The notes beneath the pieces were generated by a model. The model worked only from the letters and a program-made list of their open reading frames with translations, was not told where the DNA came from and did not search any database. A DNA stretch of 64,000 nucleotides from Fimbriimonadaceae bacterium (lineage in GTDB: Bacteria; Armatimonadota; Fimbriimonadia; Fimbriimonadales; Fimbriimonadaceae), in the NCBI GenBank assembly GCA_020847855.1, contig JADLBH010000037.1:310001-374000 (forward strand), read 5' to 3'. The position numbers and the translations under genes are program-made. Shown piece after piece: positions 17,850 to 24,818 of this stretch (position 1 is the first letter of the stretch; each line of letters starts with the position of its first letter).

Positions 17850-18813
17850 CACCCCAGACCAAGCCCGCCCCGAACCCGACGGTTAGAACCAGGTCGCCCT
17901 TCGTAAGCCGCCCGGTCTGCTCCGCTTCTGCCAGCCCGATGGGGATGGAGGCACCGCTCGTGTTCCCATACTTCTCGACGTTCACGAACACCCGCTCGTC
18001 CGGAAGCCCCAGCCGCTCCTGGGCCGCGCGAATGATGCGAAGGTTCGCCTGGTGGGGGACAAAAAGCTGAATGTCCTTGGGCTCCAACCCAGCGAGCTCG
18101 ATGACTCGGCAACAGGCGTCACCCATCGCCACCACCGCAAAGCGGTAGACCTCGGCCCCGTTCATGTAGACCTTGAGCCTCCTTCCTTGGGACTGCGGCT
18201 CCCCGAAGGGGTAGCGCGAGCCCCCGGACTCATAGCTGATGTGCTTTGCCCCTCCGCCATCGGCGAGCAGGACCGTCTTCACCAGACCCCGATCGCCGGT
18301 TTCGCTAGCCTTGAGGACGACTGCGCCCGCCCCGTCACCGAACAGTACGCACGTTGACCTGTCGGTCCAATCCACGTACTTCGTGAGAACGTCCACCCCG
18401 ATCACGAGGGCGTTGTCCACGACCCCGGTCGCGATCATCGCGTTGGCGTTTGCGAGGGCATAGATGAATCCCGCGCAAGCTGCCCCGACGTCGTAGGCCG
18501 GAATCGGGGCGATTCCCAGTGCTTCATGGATGAAGCAGGCCGTCGAGGGGAAGGCCATGTCCCCGGTCACCGTCCCGCACACGATCATCTGCAACTCTTC
18601 GGGCGCCATCCCGGCCGCGGCAAGAGCCTTCCTTGCTGCGTCCGTGCCCAGGGTGGAGGCGGTGTCTTCGGGACCGGCGATGCGTCGTTCCTTGATGCCG
18701 GTCCGTTGGACGATCCACTCGTCGGTGGTGTCAACCAGTGCGCTCAAATCATCGTTGGTGAGAACTCGATCGGGAACCGTGAAACCGACCCCGGCCACGA
18801 CCCCCCGCCTCAA
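17830..18813 (-). CDS. fabH: Beta-ketoacyl-ACP synthase III (FabH)
   Basis: 327 residues from a TTG at 18813. The TTG overlaps the plsX TGA (TTGA) and has GGAGG seven bases upstream, whereas the longer open frame to 19494 merely overlaps plsX. The complete catalytic triad is visible: Cys113 in GAACAGF, His254 in PHQAN and Asn284 in KYGNTSGAS. FabH condenses acetyl-CoA (or a branched acyl-CoA) with malonyl-ACP to start fatty acid synthesis. It is the last gene of the yceD-plsX-fabH unit and ends 20 bp inside the convergent glycosyltransferase gene. Confidence 0.96.
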   Translation of the reverse strand: MRRGVVAGVGFTVPDRVLTNDDLSALVDTTDEWIVQRTGIKERRIAGPEDTASTLGTDAARKALAAAGMAPEELQMIVCGTVTGDMAFPSTACFIHEALGIAPIPAYDVGAACAGFIYALANANAMIATGVVDNALVIGVDVLTKYVDWTDRSTCVLFGDGAGAVVLKASETGDRGLVKTVLLADGGGAKHISYESGGSRYPFGEPQSQGRRLKVYMNGAEVYRFAVVAMGDACCRVIELAGLEPKDIQLFVPHQANLRIIRAAQERLGLPDERVFVNVEKYGNTSGASIPIGLAEAEQTGRLTKGDLVLTVGFGAGLVWGANLIRW

Positions 18814-19802
18814 GTCCCAACCTCCATAGGCCGCGCCAGCGCGCTCCGCATCTGACCGACGATATCGCGTTCGAGGGCACGGTGCGTCACGTTCAGCGCG
18901 TTCCGGATCGCGCGAGCGTTGCTCCTGCCGTGACAGATCATGCAGAGGTGGTTCAGGCCCAGGAGGGGGGAGCCGCCGTACTCTGCGTAGTCGAGCTTCC
19001 GCGTCATGGGAGCGAGTGCCCGTTTCATGGGCAGGTAGAGCCATCTTCCCAGCCCGGTCGGCACCTGGCCCCGGATCTCGCGGAACACGAGTTCCGCCAC
19101 TCCTTGCGCGGTCTTCAGGGCGACGTTCCCGACGAAGGCGTCGCACACGACCACGTCGCACGGTTTGTCGAACATGTCTTTGCCTTCGATGTTTCCAGCA
19201 AACCAAGGGTGCCCGCTGAGGAGGTCGTAAGCAAGCTTGCTGAACGCGTTGCCCTTGCCAGGCTCCTCCCCGATGTTCAACAGGTGGACGGTCGGGTTCG
19301 GACGGTTCCAGACGCTGGTGGCATAGGCCCGACCCATGTGGGCGAACTCGACCAGGGACTCGGGCTCGACGTCGGGCGAAGCCCCCGCGTCCAAGAGCAC
19401 GAACTGTCCGGTCCGCGAAGGGAAGGGCGATGCGATCGCGGGGCGGTGCGCGCCCTCGATCGTGCGCCAAGCAAGAAGGCTCGCCGCCGTGCAAGCACCC
19501 GTGTTCCCCGCCGAGACGAACGCGTCGGCCTCACCGCTCTTGACCAGTTCGACGGCGACAGAGATCGAGCTTGCACGCTTGAGCCGAAGAGCCTCCATCG
19601 GCTTCTCGTCCATGGTGACCACTTCCTTGGCGTCCACGATCGAGATCCGAGGATGGGATCCCGCGGGCAACAAGTCTCGAACAACCAGCTCGGGCCCGAC
19701 GAGGAGAATATCGGCAGGCACGGTAGCGGCGGCCTCCACCGCCCCTTGCACCACCGCCTCCGGGGCATGGTCGCCCCCCATGGCGTCCAGGGCGATCCTC
19801 AC
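18810..19802 (-). CDS. plsX: Phosphate acyltransferase PlsX
   Basis: 330 residues, full length. The N-terminus MRIALDAMGGDHAPEAVVQGA is the PlsX signature, and VSAGNTGA and VVCDAFVGNVALKT are further conserved blocks. PlsX makes acyl-phosphate from acyl-ACP at the inner face of the membrane; PlsY then uses it to make lysophosphatidate. The start overlaps the yceD stop by 4 bp (ATGA type) and its own stop overlaps the fabH TTG, so the three genes are translationally coupled. Confidence 0.97.
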   Translation of the reverse strand: MRIALDAMGGDHAPEAVVQGAVEAAATVPADILLVGPELVVRDLLPAGSHPRISIVDAKEVVTMDEKPMEALRLKRASSISVAVELVKSGEADAFVSAGNTGACTAASLLAWRTIEGAHRPAIASPFPSRTGQFVLLDAGASPDVEPESLVEFAHMGRAYATSVWNRPNPTVHLLNIGEEPGKGNAFSKLAYDLLSGHPWFAGNIEGKDMFDKPCDVVVCDAFVGNVALKTAQGVAELVFREIRGQVPTGLGRWLYLPMKRALAPMTRKLDYAEYGGSPLLGLNHLCMICHGRSNARAIRNALNVTHRALERDIVGQMRSALARPMEVGT

Positions 19803-20308
19803 GCCATTCCCTCCTCCATCATCCGTTGCAAGCCTTGCAACCCTGGATGGCCGGAGCTCGGTTCCTCACTTGCCGCCGACCCTTCTGTGCAACCTTCCCC
19901 ACAGACGGGCTGAACGGGAATGCTCAGCCACACCCCTTGGCGCACGATCTCTTCAAGGTGGAGCGCGTTCCCTTGAAAGAGCCCAGGCTCCTCGCACTCG
20001 ACTTGCGCATAGCTGTCCGCCGCATAAGCGGAGGGGATCCCCTCGACCGTGAACTCCTCGTGCATCCGGATCTCAAGGTCGAGCTCCGTGCTCGCGCCGC
20101 AGCGGGAGCACTCGACGACCGCGGTCGTCGCACACTCTAGCTTCAGCACGAGGACGTTCCCGGTGCTTACCGCGCTCAGCTCGCCCGTCACGGCGCGCGT
20201 GAGATCGAGGTCTTCCTCGGACTCCAGGGACGTGGAAACTGGGACCGTGATCCTCCGTCCTGGATGTTGCACGACCTCGTTCAGATCGAGGAACCCAGAC
20301 CGGCGCAT
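19799..20308 (-). CDS. yceD: YceD/DUF177 family protein
   Basis: 169 residues. The central VLVLKLECATTAVVECSRCGAST and later PVCGEGC pairs of cysteines are typical of the YceD family, thought to take part in 23S rRNA processing or maturation. The family gene is usually followed by rpmF (ribosomal protein L32) and then plsX. Here it runs straight into plsX with a 4 bp overlap, so rpmF is missing from its usual place. It diverges from the dop-operon promoter. Confidence 0.88.
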   Translation of the reverse strand: MRRSGFLDLNEVVQHPGRRITVPVSTSLESEEDLDLTRAVTGELSAVSTGNVLVLKLECATTAVVECSRCGASTELDLEIRMHEEFTVEGIPSAYAADSYAQVECEEPGLFQGNALHLEEIVRQGVWLSIPVQPVCGEGCTEGSAASEEPSSGHPGLQGLQRMMEEGMA

Positions 20309-20409
20309 CGTTCTCGCATCTTACCGAACCCGAGGGTTCGGACCATGCGAACACTTGAGGGCCCTAGGCACGTCTAAGTGCTCGGACAGGCTGCCCTGGA
20401 GGGCACGAG

Positions 20410-20439
20410 TTGATTATTTTGCGCTCGCACCGCTATAAT
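20410..20439 (+). promoter_or_regulatory. Predicted sigma-70-type promoter for the lipoprotein-dop-UBact-prcB operon
   Basis: TTGATT (20410-20415) is separated by 18 bp from a perfect TATAAT (20434-20439). Transcription would start near 20446, about 45 bases before the TTG start at 20491. It lies in the divergent gap before yceD and is the clearest promoter in the window. Confidence 0.6.
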
Positions 20440-20490
20440 CGGCCCGGACAAGGGACTGTCCCTTCCGGAGGAACACAGGAGTTGCATAGC

Positions 20491-21756
20491 TTGAGAAACG
20501 GTTGTATCGCCGCCTTGGCCGTGGCGGTCGTCATCGGGTGTGGCGGTGGTGGCGGGAACGCGGGCGGCGGTGGAGGCGGCGCGGGCGGAGGATCCGGCGG
20601 GACTAATCCAGTGCCGACGATCGTGCTCGACGACGTTGCCCAGGTTCAAATGCTCTTCGCGTCCGGCCAGGGCCGGCGCGCACCGGGCTCGACGTACGCC
20701 ACGATCCAGAACTTCCAAGTTCAGAACGGGCCGACCGACTTCGTGCCGTCGTCGTTCCAAGGATCGGCGTCCCCGATCCGGACTCAGCTCGACGGCTACA
20801 GCCTCAACTCCGTCACGTTCTCCGAGTATCAGAGCACGCCGGAGCGGATCTTCACCCAGCTCCCCATCGAGATTGCCAGGGTGGATCGCGAGGACAGTTC
20901 TGGAAACCTGCAGACCGTGTTCACTGGGCCCTTCCGCACTTCCCCGCCGTTCAAGCTTCGCATGAACATGATGCCGGGCAGGCAGTCCTCGATCCAAGTC
21001 AACCTCAACGACGCGATTATCTCCGTTACTGGAAACGCACTGTCGTTCAACAGGGCCCAATTCGAGAGGGAGAACTACGATCCGGCCGACAACCGGGTGA
21101 ACAGCTTCCTCTCCGACATGGTCTCCTTCGATCTGACCGGCGTGCCCGCATTGGAGCGACCGAACATGCTCAACGGCGGCGGCACGTGCGACCGGGTCTT
21201 CTTCTCCGGCGATCTGATCGGGGTGGGCAAGGGCTTCGACACTCTTGGCTCCTTCGAGCTCCTCAGCCCGCTCGTCATTGACGAAGGCGTGCTCAAGGCC
21301 AAGTCCGTCGTAGGGGGCAGGCCGGTACCAGGCACTTTCTCTGCGGTCGAACCTGACCCGCGAGACCCCTTCAACCCCGACGCCCACATCTCCGCGCTCC
21401 TTGGGATCTTCCGCGAGCACGACGAGGTACTGGCCGACATCCCCGCCTTCACCGTTCTGATCCTACCGAACAGCCGCGGATCGAGCGACAATCAGGTCGT
21501 GGCGTTCCTCTCCGCGGGCGGACGGATCACGACCCTCTGGCAGGGCGTGGCGAGGTTCAACAGCAGCACCGCCGGGGTCATCGAGATCTGGAGCCTGGAC
21601 CAGTTGGACGAAGGCACTGCGAACAACAAGGCCAAGGGGACGATCAACTTCACCAAGGTGGGTGGCGTGGTCAAGAAGGGCACCGTTAGCTTCAGCGTGA
21701 AGCCGGCCGCGTTCCCCTTCCCCGACACCGGAGGCTTCGCGGTCTTCCGAAAGTAG
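20491..21756 (+). CDS. Lipoprotein of unknown function, first gene of the dop/UBact operon
   Basis: 421 residues from a TTG at 20491, nine bases after AGGAG. The frame opens at 20410, but that lies within the promoter. The lipobox is VVIGC, followed by a long Gly run (GGGGGNAGGGGGGAGGG). The remaining about 375 residues have mixed beta structure without a family I recognise; DFVPSSFQGSASPIR and a C-terminal beta-rich GTINFTKVGGVVKKGTVSF are distinctive. The stop is one base before the dop ATG, so the two are cotranscribed. Whether it has anything to do with protein tagging is unknown; it may only share the promoter. Confidence 0.7.
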   Translation: MRNGCIAALAVAVVIGCGGGGGNAGGGGGGAGGGSGGTNPVPTIVLDDVAQVQMLFASGQGRRAPGSTYATIQNFQVQNGPTDFVPSSFQGSASPIRTQLDGYSLNSVTFSEYQSTPERIFTQLPIEIARVDREDSSGNLQTVFTGPFRTSPPFKLRMNMMPGRQSSIQVNLNDAIISVTGNALSFNRAQFERENYDPADNRVNSFLSDMVSFDLTGVPALERPNMLNGGGTCDRVFFSGDLIGVGKGFDTLGSFELLSPLVIDEGVLKAKSVVGGRPVPGTFSAVEPDPRDPFNPDAHISALLGIFREHDEVLADIPAFTVLILPNSRGSSDNQVVAFLSAGGRITTLWQGVARFNSSTAGVIEIWSLDQLDEGTANNKAKGTINFTKVGGVVKKGTVSFSVKPAAFPFPDTGGFAVFRK

Positions 21757-21757
21757 G

Positions 21758-23239
21758 ATGCGGCCGATCCTTTGCGGCCTTGAGACCGAGTACGGGCTCG
21801 AGGTGGCAGGGTCGGGGCCGAGCGAGCAAAGCGACCATGCAAGGGCCGTGGTGGAATCCCACCCCGGCCCTTGTGTCGTCGGGTGGGACTACCGGCACGA
21901 GAGCCCTCGGCGCGATCTAAGGGGCTTCTCTCTCGAAAGGCTCGCGCACGATGATCGGGACGCGGTGTACGACCTGGGCAGGGCACCGCTGCCGGCCCAC
22001 GTCGAGAGGGCCGACCGCGTCCTTGCGAACGGCGCCCGCCTATACAACGATCACGGCCATCCCGAGTATTCGACCCCAGAGTGCCTCAGTTCCCGCGAAC
22101 TGGCGCTCCACGAGGCCGCGGGAGACCGGATCGTAGCCCAGGCCGCCCAAGCCTACGCTCAACGGATAGGGCGCGACGTCCGGGTCTACAAGAACAATTC
22201 TGACGGTCACGGCGCAAGCTACGGCGCACATGAAAACTACCTGGTACCTCGGAGTTTGGGCTTTGCCCGGCTGTACCGGGCCGTTACACCGATCCTCGTC
22301 GCCCGGAGCTTGATCTGTGGGGCCGGGAAAGCGCGGAGCGAGCAAGGTGCACCGTGCCGGTTCCAGGCGAGCCAGAGGGCAGAGTTCCTCACCCAGCCTG
22401 CGAACGCGGAGACCCTCACGAACCGACCCGTGTTCAACACTCGCGACGAGCCCCACGCCTCAAGGCAAGCATGGATCAGGCTGCACGTCATTGCTGGGGA
22501 CGCGACGATGTCGGCCCATTGCACGAGGCGCAGAGTGGACTTGGTCAAGACGGCGATCGCGCTGGAGGAACGTGGACTCGCGCCGGCTTGGGACCTTGCC
22601 AATCCTGGAGCCGCCATCGAGGCGACCAGCAAAGACCTCGGGGATGCAAGGCTAGTCCTGGCGGACGGCGCAGAGACCACGCCCACCCGCATCCTTCGCA
22701 GCTATCTCGAGGCCGCCGTGGACGCCTTCTCTGGGGAAGACCCATTCGAGGCCGAGCTCGTCGCGAACGCTCGGGAATGCCTGCGCCTCCTCGATCATCT
22801 GGCCGACCGTACGCGCGAATTCTGTGCCCAGGTGGAGTGGGCGGCAAAGCTCGCGATGATCGAAGGGTTCTTCCAAGCGGAGGGAACCGAGTTCGAACCG
22901 GCGACAGCCGCATCGCTCGACCTGGCGTTCCACCATCTCTCCGAGGGAGAAGGGCTGTACCCCGCCCTACAGGCCGAGGGCCTGGTCGCACCTCCACTCG
23001 ACCTTAGCGAGGTGGAGGCTCGGGAACGCACGGTCTTCGAGCCGACTCGGGCCGTGGCCCGCTCCATCGCGATCACGAGGTTCCCGGAGGCGGTTCGGGA
23101 AACATCTTGGGGGACGCTTACGTTGCATACTTCCAGGGGGCCCCTCGAGATCATGCTGGATCCGATTGCCGAATATGCAGGCGCGGTGCAGGAGGCACGC
23201 ACTGCCGACGAGCTCGCAGAGGCCTTGAAGACAACATGA
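21758..23239 (+). CDS. dop: Dop-type deamidase/depupylase of the UBact system
   Basis: 493 residues, the usual length. Conserved blocks follow Mycobacterium Dop: GLETEYG at the start (ATP/Mg site), WDYRHESPRRDLRGF (about 48-62, the Dop-loop region, which separates Dop from the ligase PafA), NGARLYNDHGHPEYSTPEC (about 90-108) and YKNNSDGHGASYGAHENYL (about 146-164), then NTRDEPHA and LHVIIGDA-like LHVIAGDA. Dop removes (and in some systems deamidates) the small protein modifier. The gene starts one base after the lipoprotein stop and overlaps the UBact gene by ATGA. No PafA ligase is present in the window. Confidence 0.93.
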   Translation: MRPILCGLETEYGLEVAGSGPSEQSDHARAVVESHPGPCVVGWDYRHESPRRDLRGFSLERLAHDDRDAVYDLGRAPLPAHVERADRVLANGARLYNDHGHPEYSTPECLSSRELALHEAAGDRIVAQAAQAYAQRIGRDVRVYKNNSDGHGASYGAHENYLVPRSLGFARLYRAVTPILVARSLICGAGKARSEQGAPCRFQASQRAEFLTQPANAETLTNRPVFNTRDEPHASRQAWIRLHVIAGDATMSAHCTRRRVDLVKTAIALEERGLAPAWDLANPGAAIEATSKDLGDARLVLADGAETTPTRILRSYLEAAVDAFSGEDPFEAELVANARECLRLLDHLADRTREFCAQVEWAAKLAMIEGFFQAEGTEFEPATAASLDLAFHHLSEGEGLYPALQAEGLVAPPLDLSEVEARERTVFEPTRAVARSIAITRFPEAVRETSWGTLTLHTSRGPLEIMLDPIAEYAGAVQEARTADELAEALKTT

Positions 23240-23421
23240 ACTTTGACAACGACCGAGCGACCAGACCCCGCGCGCCCGAGCCCAAGCACGGGGAGACCGA
23301 CGAGCCAGGGCCGCGCAAGCCGGACATCGGGCGTCCCGACGCCCCGAACGAACTGCTCCGCAGAATGCGCCAGGTAGACCCAGAGCAAGCGAAGCGGTAC
23401 CGTCAGCGATCGGGCGAATGA
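23236..23421 (+). CDS. ubact: UBact/Pup-like protein modifier
   Basis: 61 residues, ATG at 23236 overlapping the dop TGA; its own TGA overlaps the prcB ATG in the same way. The N-terminal two thirds are polar, Pro-rich and low in hydrophobic residues, as expected for a disordered modifier (DEPGPRKPDIGRPDAP). The C-terminal third is a charged helix ending AKRYRQRSGE. This R-Y-R-Q-R-S/T-G-[EQ] end is the hallmark of UBact, the Pup analogue found outside Actinobacteria. The last residue is already Glu, so it could be ligated without deamidation, unlike modifiers ending in Gln. The gene is easily missed because of its size. Confidence 0.9.
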   Translation: MNFDNDRATRPRAPEPKHGETDEPGPRKPDIGRPDAPNELLRRMRQVDPEQAKRYRQRSGE

Positions 23422-24155
23422 GTCTGGCCGACCTGCCGACCTTCCCGTCCCTCCGGCCCCATTGGGGTGGTTGTGCGCCCGATCAAGAGACGCACGGGAC
23501 TACCGTCCTCGCCATCCATCACAAAGACGGTGCCCTCGTCTTGGCCGACCGCCGCGCGACCATGGGGAACCTCATCATGTTCGACAAAGCCGAGAAGGTC
23601 ATCCCGATTGACCCGACCGTCGTGCTCGCGGTGAGCGGGGCCTATGCCCGCTCCATCGAGGTGTGCCGCTACCTCCGGCACCTCTTCAAGTACTACGAGC
23701 GGCTCGATCAGGTGACCCTTAGCACCGAGGCGAAGCTGGGCGAGGTGTCGCGTGCGCTCAGCGGGAACGTTTCGCTGGAGAACGGCTCTGGACTGTTTCT
23801 ACCCATCGCGGCTACGTACGACGCTTCCACAGATCGATTCGGCGTACACTTTTTCGACGCTGCTGGGGCGAGGTTCGAATCGGGCGCGTACGCCTGCGCG
23901 GGCTCGGGCTCGGAGAGGATTCGGGGGGTGTTCTCGTACATCGAACGGACTAAGGGGCCTTGGCATGGGTTCACGAAGAACGAAGCCCTGATCGAAGGGA
24001 TCCAACTCCTCCGGATTGCCGCCGACCTGGACTCGGCCACCGGTGGGCCGAGAAGCGGGCTTCCCAGCGCCTTTGAGATCACGCGGGAGGGCACCCGGCG
24101 GGTCGCCGACGAGGATTTGGAAAGGGCGGCACAAGCAACCGCGCCCGGCAGCTGA
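23418..24155 (+). CDS. prcB: 20S proteasome beta subunit
   Basis: 245 residues. A 27-residue propeptide (ending in THG) precedes the catalytic Thr28. With Thr28 as Thr1, Asp44 (in LVLADRR) and Lys60 (in FDKAEK) fall exactly at positions 17 and 33, so the active-site triad is complete and correctly spaced. GSGSERIRG corresponds to the conserved GSG loop. The subunit forms the proteolytic rings of the 20S core. The partner alpha subunit, which normally follows, is absent; the next gene is convergent and unrelated. The stop lies within a 12-bp hairpin. Confidence 0.95.
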   Translation: MSLADLPTFPSLRPHWGGCAPDQETHGTTVLAIHHKDGALVLADRRATMGNLIMFDKAEKVIPIDPTVVLAVSGAYARSIEVCRYLRHLFKYYERLDQVTLSTEAKLGEVSRALSGNVSLENGSGLFLPIAATYDASTDRFGVHFFDAAGARFESGAYACAGSGSERIRGVFSYIERTKGPWHGFTKNEALIEGIQLLRIAADLDSATGGPRSGLPSAFEITREGTRRVADEDLERAAQATAPGS

Positions 24156-24168
24156 ACTGCCGGGCGCG
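24140..24168 (+). terminator. GC-rich hairpin at end of prcB
   Basis: A perfect 12-bp inverted repeat (CGCGCCCGGCAG / CTGCCGGGCGCG) with a 5-base loop spans the prcB stop codon. No clear T-run follows on the plus strand. It lies between two convergent genes and may end transcription from both sides or protect the 3' end. Confidence 0.55.
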
Positions 24169-24190
24169 AACCTCGAAGAGCCTTGCGGTT

Positions 24191-24700
24191 CTAGAAGCGG
24201 TAGCCGACGTAGAGGCCGATGCTCGTCGCTCGGGCACCATTGGCGGAGTCGGTGATGAGGAAGTTGCCCTCGGCAAAGATCTTCTCGCCCAGCTCGACGC
24301 CATAGCCCGCTCGCGCGGCCCAGACCGTCTGAGTGGAGGTCACGTCTACGATCGCCACGCCCGCCCCGAAAAAGGTGTAGGTGCGCTGCGTCGTGCCCGG
24401 TCGGGCCGGGCCGTAAAACCTCTGGTTCAGCAAGATCGGGAAAGCGTTTCCCTTCGCGCCGCTCCCAGACTTGCCGAGCCAGTCGAACGAGAGAGTGGTC
24501 TCGCCGTTGTCGCCGACGAGGCTCTTTCCGAAGAAGTAGTCGGCACCTACACCGATGAAGTTTCTCACCGCGTCTCGCGTGGTGGAGTCCAGCGGGTAGG
24601 CGTAACCGATGCGAAGGGCAATGTTGACGGGCGTGTCGAACTGTGCCATCGCGGGGGCAGAAACAGTGGCGGCGGCCGCCAGTGCAATCAGCTTTTTCAT
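24191..24700 (-). CDS. Small outer-membrane beta-barrel protein
   Basis: 169 residues with a textbook signal peptide (MKKLIALAAAATVSAPAMAQ). The mature chain has about eight alternating strands, including IALRIGYAYPL, FIGVGADYFFG, TLSFDWLG, YTFFGAGVAIVDV, WAARAGYGVEL and GLYVGYRF, and ends in Phe, the usual signal for barrel assembly. It resembles OmpW/OmpA-type eight-stranded barrels. Function unknown. It is monocistronic and convergent with prcB, divergent from glyS. Confidence 0.75.
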   Translation of the reverse strand: MKKLIALAAAATVSAPAMAQFDTPVNIALRIGYAYPLDSTTRDAVRNFIGVGADYFFGKSLVGDNGETTLSFDWLGKSGSGAKGNAFPILLNQRFYGPARPGTTQRTYTFFGAGVAIVDVTSTQTVWAARAGYGVELGEKIFAEGNFLITDSANGARATSIGLYVGYRF

Positions 24701-24818
24701 GGGTCTCCTCCGTGACGGGGCACGGGCCCCTTCCTGTGGGGCGGCGTCATTCTACTGTGTTTGGGGCCCAGTATGATAGCCCCTGCAGGAAAAGCCCTCG
24801 TCGGTACACTCTCGAGCC

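Noticed and set aside
21758..23239. PafA ligase as an identity for the Dop gene
   Set aside because: The WDYxxESPxRDxRGF block and HPEYSTPEC match Dop; the PafA form GSHPEYATAEC is not present.
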